The notes under the pieces were generated by a model. That model saw only the letters and a program-made list of their open reading frames with translations. It did not search any database and was not told where the DNA came from. 19,743 nucleotides of DNA, taken from an uncultured Lachnospiraceae bacterium. Lineage in GTDB: Bacteria; Bacillota; Clostridia; Lachnospirales; Lachnospiraceae. The stretch's first letter is position 1; the number at the start of each line of letters is the position of its first letter. This document shows positions 14,135 through 19,743 of the stretch, one piece after another. The position numbers and the translations under genes were made by a program. Location of the stretch: assembly GCA_946409475.1 (NCBI GenBank), contig CAMJWQ010000016.1, positions 1 to 19,743 on the forward strand. The letters are read 5' to 3'.

Positions 14135-16513
14135 ATGGATTATTTTTTAGTAACGGAAGAAGAGAACCTGCCCTTTATTTCCAGGATTAACCTGCCAATG
14201 GATTATGAGAGCCATATACATAAGGAACTGGAAATCATGTTTGTACTGGAGGGGGGGACTGATTGTGAGGTAAACGGCAGGATTTATCATTTAAAAAAGC
14301 ACGATATTTTTATCATCAATCCCTTAGACACCCATCAAAACCATGGAATAGAGCCTGATACCAGTCTTTTCATAACCTATATAGACCTGTTTGCCTTCAA
14401 TGCTTATTTCCCTAATCTGTCCGCCACTTTATTTCTCTATGAAGATACGTTAAACAACAGAAATAACCCTGCCTATCAATTGCTATATGATATTTTTCAT
14501 CGGTTTCTAACGGAGCTTACGGATAAAAAAGGTTCTTACCGGTTAAAGGCTTTGGAATGTATCGTACAAATATTGGATTGCTTATGCACCTACTGCCTGT
14601 TCGATACGGGACGATATAGGGAGCATCTGGAAATTGATAATCAGAGACGGGAGCGCGTGGAAAGGATAATAGACTATTTGAACGGGCATTATGCGGAACA
14701 AATCACACTTCCGGAGCTGGCTAAGCAGATACACCTGTCTGTTCCTTACCTGTCCAAATATTTTAAGACCGTATTGGGAGTCGGGTTTTTAGATTATTTA
14801 AACCGGCTTAGGATAAATCATTCGCTTTCCATGTTAATAACAACAAAGGATCGTATTCTGGATATTTCCCTGGCCTGCGGATTCAGAGATCACAAATCCT
14901 ACAGCAGATGCTTTGAAAAGTATCTGCACGTAACACCCTCTCAATACCGTAAACAAAGAAGCAGGAATCCGGCAGGAAAAGACAGATGCGTGGATCAGGA
15001 AAAGAAACAGAATATTCCTCATCCTGCCTCTTATCTGCCTGCACTTTCAAAAAGAGAAATAAAGACAGGGAAAGCAGAGGAAGTGAGGCTGTTTCTATCA
15101 CCGGATGAAATAAAAGGTCAAATATGTAAGGTTCGATACCACCATACGATTACGGTTCCGGAAGGTAATGACCTGCTTTATGAAAGAACCATAAAAAACA
15201 TAAAAACGGCAAAAGACATTCTTCATCCCCGGTATTTGCGTGTAAAGGGTATTTTTAATGAGTGCTTTCAGATTTGCAGAAAAGGTAATCTGAGAGAAAT
15301 AAATGTATACTTTTCCAGGGCGGACACGTTATTGGGTAAGATAGTGGAGCTGGGTTTCATACCGTATATTGTTATTCCCACAATACCTCCAAAAATCTGT
15401 GAATTAGGTAAAAATGACGGAACAGATATGTGGATAAAGCTTCTAAAGAGTTTTTTAAACCACTGCAGGGAACGTTATGGAGAAGGGATGGATAACTGGC
15501 GGATTCAATTGTGGGATGACATAGGAAGCTGGCCCTTTCCCGATGGCGCTTCATTTTTTGATTATCTGAAGGCGGCGGTTAAGCTTGTGAGGGAAATAAG
15601 CTCCAAAATACAAATTGGATTTGCCGGCATTTCGGAAGGATATTCACTGACAGCCGTGAAAGAAATAATCCGGGATTGTAAGAGAAATAAACTTTTACTT
15701 GACTTTTTCCCTGTTTATACCAAAATAAACATAAAGGAGCTGGCCGGCGGGGGCGGCCGGTATCCGCTCACCTATCTCAGGGAAGTATGTGGTCTGTTAA
15801 AAAATATGCAATGTCCGGGCATACAGATTGCAGAATATCAATGGGTGCTGGAAAGGAATAAAAATTTGATATGGGATACGGCTGCGGCAGGGTCAATACT
15901 TGCTGATTTTTTATTGCATATTCCGGAGGCCGCGGAAGAAGTGGTTTTACCAAAGCCTTGTGATGATTTTCGGGGAGAAAATGTTTTTTTTGGAGATATG
16001 GGACTGATGACCTGGAACAGCATCTGCAAAAACCTGTTCTACTTTTATGAGTTACTTAGCCGTTTAGATTTTGCGGAGGTTTACAAAAGAGAGTTTGGCT
16101 GGATTGGGAAAAAGGAAAGAGCCTTAGGAATTATTTTTTTTCAAAGCAGCCGGTTTACAACCTCTTTTTTTCAGGAGGACAAAAACGGTATCAATCAGCT
16201 GGAACGATACGGTGTGTATGAAAATGGTAAAAAAGTCAAGGTTAACCTTGTACTGGATTTACCGGAAGGGCTGTATAAGATTCAGAGGATACTTTTGGGA
16301 AGGCGGTCGGGGTCTCCCTTTGACGAATGGATAGAAATGGGAGCACCCAGATCCATGACTCCGGAAATGGCAGAGTATCTTATCAGGAAATCGATTCCGA
16401 AAGAAACAATGAGCCTGAAGGAAATTAAGGACAAGCTGCGGATGGAACAGCTTATTCCTGAGCATGGTATCGTTTATATCCATATAGAGAGGATGCGGGA
16501 AGAATGGAAATAA
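14135..16513 (+). CDS. AraC-family regulator fused to a degenerate GH39-like glycosidase domain
   Basis: A 792-residue, three-part protein. Residues about 1-110 are an AraC-type cupin (HIHKELEIMFVLEG, then DIFIINPLDTHQNHG). Residues about 171-275 are the double helix-turn-helix (ITLPELAKQIHLSVPYLSKY, ILDISLACGFRDHKSYSRCF, VTPSQYRKQR). Residues about 320-792 resemble a GH39 beta-xylosidase barrel. At the usual acid/base motif (W-x-F-E-V-W-N-E-P) the sequence is WRIQLWDDI (455-463), so Glu is Asp462. The nucleophile position is retained as Glu567 (QIAEYQW). Catalysis is doubtful, and a sugar-sensing role is more likely. It is divergent from the etf operon and overlaps the LysR start by 10 bases. 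No signal peptide or membrane segment is present, so it is cytoplasmic. AraC-GH39 fusions exist in Firmicutes; the target here is inferred. Confidence 0.87.
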   Translation: MDYFLVTEEENLPFISRINLPMDYESHIHKELEIMFVLEGGTDCEVNGRIYHLKKHDIFIINPLDTHQNHGIEPDTSLFITYIDLFAFNAYFPNLSATLFLYEDTLNNRNNPAYQLLYDIFHRFLTELTDKKGSYRLKALECIVQILDCLCTYCLFDTGRYREHLEIDNQRRERVERIIDYLNGHYAEQITLPELAKQIHLSVPYLSKYFKTVLGVGFLDYLNRLRINHSLSMLITTKDRILDISLACGFRDHKSYSRCFEKYLHVTPSQYRKQRSRNPAGKDRCVDQEKKQNIPHPASYLPALSKREIKTGKAEEVRLFLSPDEIKGQICKVRYHHTITVPEGNDLLYERTIKNIKTAKDILHPRYLRVKGIFNECFQICRKGNLREINVYFSRADTLLGKIVELGFIPYIVIPTIPPKICELGKNDGTDMWIKLLKSFLNHCRERYGEGMDNWRIQLWDDIGSWPFPDGASFFDYLKAAVKLVREISSKIQIGFAGISEGYSLTAVKEIIRDCKRNKLLLDFFPVYTKINIKELAGGGGRYPLTYLREVCGLLKNMQCPGIQIAEYQWVLERNKNLIWDTAAAGSILADFLLHIPEAAEEVVLPKPCDDFRGENVFFGDMGLMTWNSICKNLFYFYELLSRLDFAEVYKREFGWIGKKERALGIIFFQSSRFTTSFFQEDKNGINQLERYGVYENGKKVKVNLVLDLPEGLYKIQRILLGRRSGSPFDEWIEMGAPRSMTPEMAEYLIRKSIPKETMSLKEIKDKLRMEQLIPEHGIVYIHIERMREEWK

Positions 16514-17412
16514 GAACCTTAAATACATTTTTATTGGTTACTAAATTAGGAAGCTTTTCCCAAACGGCAAAGCAGCTTGGGTATTCCCAGTCAACAGTTA
16601 CCATGCAGATACAGCAGCTGGAAAATGAATTAGGGATACCGCTTTTTGACCGTATCGGAAAGACGGTGGCACTTACGCCGGCCGGAGAAAAGCTGGCCGG
16701 ATACGCCAGGACGATTTTACAGATTTCGGAACAGGCTAAAAACGATCTGCAAAATACCCAGGTTCGGGGAACCCTGCGTATGGGACTGGCAGAATCTCTT
16801 TGCAGCATCTTTTTTCCCCAGGTACTGAAAGTCTATCATGAGAGGTATCCGCAGGTAGAAATAGTACTCATACGGGGTGGTCATCAGGAGATGCTTACGA
16901 AACTGAATCATAATGAAATCGATATGTTTTACACTTTAGGTGAGCCTCTTTTCCAGAAGGAGCTGGTAAAGGAAATGAATGTGGCGGAAGAAACCTATTT
17001 CATATGCTCTTCCAGGCATCCATTTGCCGGAAAAGAAAATATAACCCTTGAGGATGTGCTGAAGGAGGAATTCATCCTGACAGAAAAAGGAATGAGCTAC
17101 CGGGACCAGCTGGAACAATTTCTGGCCAGGAGAGATCTGGAGCTTACGGGTTATTTGGAATTAGGAGATATTATCATGATCAGACAGCTGGTTGAGAACG
17201 ATATGGGGTTGTCATTTTTACCCGGATATGCGGTAAACGACAGTATCGGAAAAGGAACAATGAAGAAGCTTGAGGTTCCCGGATGCCATATCATTGCATG
17301 GCGGCAGCTCGTACGAAGAAAGGATAAATTCGTTACACCTCAGATGAAGACAATGATACATTTATTGACGGAGTTGGAAGAAAATGCTCATAAGGAAAAA
17401 GAAAATGAATAA
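16504..17412 (+). CDS. LysR-family transcriptional regulator
   Basis: A 302-residue protein. Residues 1-60 are the LysR winged helix-turn-helix (LNTFLLVTKLGSFSQTAKQL, STVTMQIQQLENELGIPLFDR, ALTPAGEKL). The rest is a type 2 periplasmic-binding-like effector domain starting VRGTLRMGLAESL and including DNDMGLSFLPGY-type sequence (read as ENDMGLSFLPGY). Its ATG lies inside the end of the AraC-GH39 gene, so the two regulators are coupled. Its stop overlaps the next gene's start region. The effector and target are not visible. LysR regulators often act on neighbouring genes, which here could be the etf operon. Confidence 0.93.
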   Translation: MEIRTLNTFLLVTKLGSFSQTAKQLGYSQSTVTMQIQQLENELGIPLFDRIGKTVALTPAGEKLAGYARTILQISEQAKNDLQNTQVRGTLRMGLAESLCSIFFPQVLKVYHERYPQVEIVLIRGGHQEMLTKLNHNEIDMFYTLGEPLFQKELVKEMNVAEETYFICSSRHPFAGKENITLEDVLKEEFILTEKGMSYRDQLEQFLARRDLELTGYLELGDIIMIRQLVENDMGLSFLPGYAVNDSIGKGTMKKLEVPGCHIIAWRQLVRRKDKFVTPQMKTMIHLLTELEENAHKEKENE

Positions 17413-18235
17413 AATGAAAGTACCCATTAAAATAAGGGAAACGGCATTTGATCTACATAAAATTTGTAACTCCGGTCAGTGCTTTCGCATGAAAAGACTG
17501 ACAGATGCCGCATATACTATTATTGCATACGGAGCTTACCTGGAAATAAGCCAGAAGGGAGAGGAATTCGTATTTTCCTGCACAGAGGAGGAATATGGAA
17601 AAATATGGCACACCTATTTTAGCCTGGATGATAATTATGATAGCATAAGGAATCTGGTTAAATTGGATAATAATTATATGAAGGAAGCCGTTCACTATGG
17701 TTGGGGCATCCGTATTTTAAAACAGGAATTATGGGAAACCATTATTTCCTTTATTATTTCTCAGCAGAATAATATTCCGAGAATCAGAAACAGCATAGAG
17801 CAGTTATGTGAAAAATTTGGTGAAAGAAAATATAATTTTAGAAACGAAGCCTATTATACTTTTCCAAAACCGGATAAGCTGGCGGATTTGGATTTGCGGG
17901 ATCTACAAAACTGCGGTCTCGGTTATCGCAGCAAATATGTACTTAAGACCGCTCAGGTAATTGCTGAAGATATTTCCTTTTTACAGGAATTGTCTCATTT
18001 AACCTATGCGGATGCAAAAGAAAAATTAATGACACTGTATGGAGTTGGGATTAAAGTATCGGAATGTATCTGCTTATTTGCTTTGCATCACTTAAATGCC
18101 TTTCCCATCGATACCCATATACAAAGGGTGTTGGCTGAAAATTATCCGGAAGGATTCCCCTTTTCTCTTTATAAGGGCTGCGAGGGGATTTTACAGCAAT
18201 ACGCTTTTTATTATGATTTAAGGAAATCTTCGTAA
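17405..18235 (+). CDS. 8-oxoguanine DNA glycosylase/AP lyase (OGG1 type)
   Basis: A 276-residue base-excision repair enzyme of the helix-hairpin-helix-GPD superfamily. The N-terminal part has FDLHKICNSGQCFR (15-28), matching the OGG SGQxFR motif. IISQQNNIPRIRNSIEQL (117-134) is the family helix. The hairpin and active site are LYGVGIKVSECICL (211-224) and FPIDTHIQRV (233-242), with catalytic Lys217 and Asp236 present. It would remove 8-oxoguanine from DNA and cut the strand. ATG at 17405 is chosen because AAGGA (17392-17396) lies 8 bases upstream; ATG at 17414 is possible, and an in-frame ATG at 17384 lacks a site. The start overlaps the lysR stop by 8 bases. Linkage to the two regulators is probably only operon-level. 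Confidence 0.9.
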   Translation: MNKMKVPIKIRETAFDLHKICNSGQCFRMKRLTDAAYTIIAYGAYLEISQKGEEFVFSCTEEEYGKIWHTYFSLDDNYDSIRNLVKLDNNYMKEAVHYGWGIRILKQELWETIISFIISQQNNIPRIRNSIEQLCEKFGERKYNFRNEAYYTFPKPDKLADLDLRDLQNCGLGYRSKYVLKTAQVIAEDISFLQELSHLTYADAKEKLMTLYGVGIKVSECICLFALHHLNAFPIDTHIQRVLAENYPEGFPFSLYKGCEGILQQYAFYYDLRKSS

Positions 18236-18248
18236 CTATGTGAAATAT

Positions 18249-18274
18249 ACTGTAAATAGACCATATTTTTCAGT
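18249..18274. promoter_or_regulatory. Imperfect inverted repeat before the MATE gene
   Basis: ACTGTAAATA (18249-18258) and TATTTTTCAGT (18264-18274) form an imperfect dyad around a 5-base centre in the 86-base gap before the MATE gene. It could be an operator for a local repressor. No repressor gene is adjacent and the sequence is AT-rich. Confidence 0.28.
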
Positions 18275-18321
18275 AATAGCTCTTACAAAAGAACAATAAA
18301 GAAAGCCGTGAATTTAATATT

Positions 18322-19686
18322 ATGGAAAATCTAAAAGAAATAGAACAGTTTAATAAAATGACACAAACACCCATTCCAAGCTTAATTATTAAATTGGGAA
18401 TACCCACTATTATCAGTATGCTGATTACCAATATCTACAATATGGCAGATACCTACTTTGTCGGTAAATTGGGGACCAGTGCCAGCGGTGCCGTAGGGAT
18501 CGTTTTTGGACTTATGGCAATCTTACAGGCCTTTGGCTTTATGTTCGGGCATGGAGCCGGAAGTATATTATCAAGGAAACTGGGGCAGAAGGATACGGAA
18601 AGCGCCAGCAGGTACGCTTCAACCAGTTTTTTTCTTTCAATTGGGGTAGGAATCGTGATAGGGGTATTGGGTATCCTGTTTTTAACCCCCTTTATGCGTC
18701 TTTTGGGAAGTACGGAAACAATCTTGCCTTATGCAAGGCAGTATGGGTTTTTTATACTTTTGGCCGGCCCTTTTATGACGAGCAGCTGCGTTCTAAACAA
18801 TATACTGCGCTATGAAGGCAGAGCCACATATGCCATGGTAGGTTTAACCCTGGGCGGTGTTCTGAATATGGTAGGGGACCCTGTTTTTATGTTTGGATTT
18901 GGTATGGGTGCCGCAGGAGCGGGAGTTTCCACAGCGGTATCCCAAATTATAAGCTTCTTGATTTTGCTGTTTATGTTTTTATCCGGAAAGACGGAGAGCA
19001 GGTTATCCATAAAATTTTTTACCCGTGAAATTACCGAAGTCGTTGAAATTATATCGGTAGGTTTTCCCAGCATGGTAAGGCAGGGGATGGGCAGTATATC
19101 CACTATGCTGTTAAACTACCAGGCAGGCGTTTATGGTGATGCGGCCGTTGCGGCCATGAGCATTGTTAACCGCATCACTATGTTTATTTTTTCCGGAGGT
19201 CTTGGAATCGGTCAGGGATTTCAGCCTGTCGCCGCATTTAATTACGGCGCGGGAAAATATTCACGTGTAAAAAAAGGCTTTTGGTTTACGACCCTTGCCG
19301 GAGAGATTCTTTTAGGAAGCTTTGCGTTATTTGGAATTTTCACTTCGGACGGTCTGATCGGCCTGTTTCGGGATGATCCCGCCGTAATTACTGTGGGTAC
19401 CTTCGCCCTGAAGTGCCAATTATTGTCCTGCTTTTTCATGCCCATAACCGTATGCACCAATATGATGTTTCAAAGTGTGGGAAAAAGCGGAAAAGCAACC
19501 CTATTAGCCACCTTGCGCAGCGGTATATGTTTCATTCCCCTTATCCTGCTGCTGCCATTACTATGGGGGATAGCCGGGGTGCAGACAGCCCAGGCAATTG
19601 CAGATATCTTAACATTTATAATTTCTCTTTTTCTGCTTATGGGCTTTCTAAAAAATTTACCGGAGGATGGTGAAAACGCCGTCTAA
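18322..19686 (+). CDS. MATE-family multidrug/toxin efflux transporter
   Basis: A 454-residue membrane protein with about twelve transmembrane helices. The N-terminus (NKMTQTPIPSLIIKLGIPTIISML, then NIYNMADTYFVGKLGTSASGAVG) is typical of the MepA/DinF-like MATE branch. The second half repeats the pattern (VEIISVGFPSMVRQGMGSIS, VNRITMFIFSGGLGIGQGFQPVAAFNYGAGKY). MATE proteins export drugs or metabolites in exchange for Na+ or H+. The substrate is unknown. The start at 18322 lacks a clear Shine-Dalgarno site (AAAGAAAG lies about 15 bases upstream), so expression may be weak or the start may differ slightly; ATG at 18358 is an alternative but would trim the usual N-terminal helix. No terminator is visible before the window ends. 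Confidence 0.93.
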   Translation: MENLKEIEQFNKMTQTPIPSLIIKLGIPTIISMLITNIYNMADTYFVGKLGTSASGAVGIVFGLMAILQAFGFMFGHGAGSILSRKLGQKDTESASRYASTSFFLSIGVGIVIGVLGILFLTPFMRLLGSTETILPYARQYGFFILLAGPFMTSSCVLNNILRYEGRATYAMVGLTLGGVLNMVGDPVFMFGFGMGAAGAGVSTAVSQIISFLILLFMFLSGKTESRLSIKFFTREITEVVEIISVGFPSMVRQGMGSISTMLLNYQAGVYGDAAVAAMSIVNRITMFIFSGGLGIGQGFQPVAAFNYGAGKYSRVKKGFWFTTLAGEILLGSFALFGIFTSDGLIGLFRDDPAVITVGTFALKCQLLSCFFMPITVCTNMMFQSVGKSGKATLLATLRSGICFIPLILLLPLLWGIAGVQTAQAIADILTFIISLFLLMGFLKNLPEDGENAV

Positions 19687-19725
19687 ATTAAATGGAAAAG
19701 GGTTTCTTGATAGATAATATCAGTA

Positions 19726-19740
19726 ATTATTATTATTATT
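19726..19740. repeat. Short ATT trinucleotide run
   Basis: ATT occurs five times in tandem near the right edge, in AT-rich sequence after the MATE gene. It is a minor microsatellite with no clear role; 19687-19743 otherwise shows nothing recognisable. Confidence 0.6.
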
Positions 19741-19743
19741 GAC

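Overview
The window looks like part of the chromosome of an anaerobic, probably spore-forming Clostridia member, most likely Lachnospiraceae-like. This is inferred from the gene families, the purine-rich Shine-Dalgarno sites, the moderately low GC and an energy metabolism built on ferredoxin and flavin electron bifurcation. No rRNA, tRNA, CRISPR array, insertion sequence or phage gene was seen, and no stretch over 300 bases lacks a gene.

Region 1 (1-2189) is a sugar module. A FGGY carbohydrate kinase, cut off by the left edge, is divergent from a DeoR-family regulator and a fructose-6-phosphate-aldolase-like enzyme. The shared promoter region holds a perfect 16-bp palindrome flanked by good sigma-70 promoters in both directions.

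Region 2 (2231-6483) is a three-gene NAD-linked [FeFe]-hydrogenase operon (hydC-hydB-hydA) of the electron-bifurcating type. A Rex-like (NADH/NAD+ sensor) operator lies upstream and a strong intrinsic terminator closes it.

Region 3 (6536-9225) is a pair of possible spore-surface genes: a CgeB-like glycosyltransferase and a double-LysM protein with a GH18 domain whose acidic catalytic residues are all replaced. Both have upstream matches to sporulation (sigma-E or sigma-K type) promoters.

Region 4 (9222-13897, minus strand) is an electron-confurcating 2-hydroxyacid (lactate or glycolate) dehydrogenase operon: etfB, a two-cluster ferredoxin, etfA, a GlcD/LctD-type FAD dehydrogenase and a YkvI-type membrane protein. 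In related systems ferredoxin and EtfA are one polypeptide. Here they are separated by three in-frame stop codons with no change of frame or length, and the break falls inside the first strand region of the EtfA fold.

Region 5 (14055-18235, plus strand, divergent from region 4) holds an AraC regulator fused to a degenerate GH39-like glycosidase domain, then a LysR regulator and an 8-oxoguanine DNA glycosylase, joined by overlapping reading frames. A MATE-family efflux pump (18322-19686) ends the window.

Taken together, region 4 would oxidise a 2-hydroxyacid by spending reduced ferredoxin, and region 2 would use reduced ferredoxin plus NADH to make H2 (or the reverse). The two operons therefore probably share the ferredoxin/NADH redox pool.
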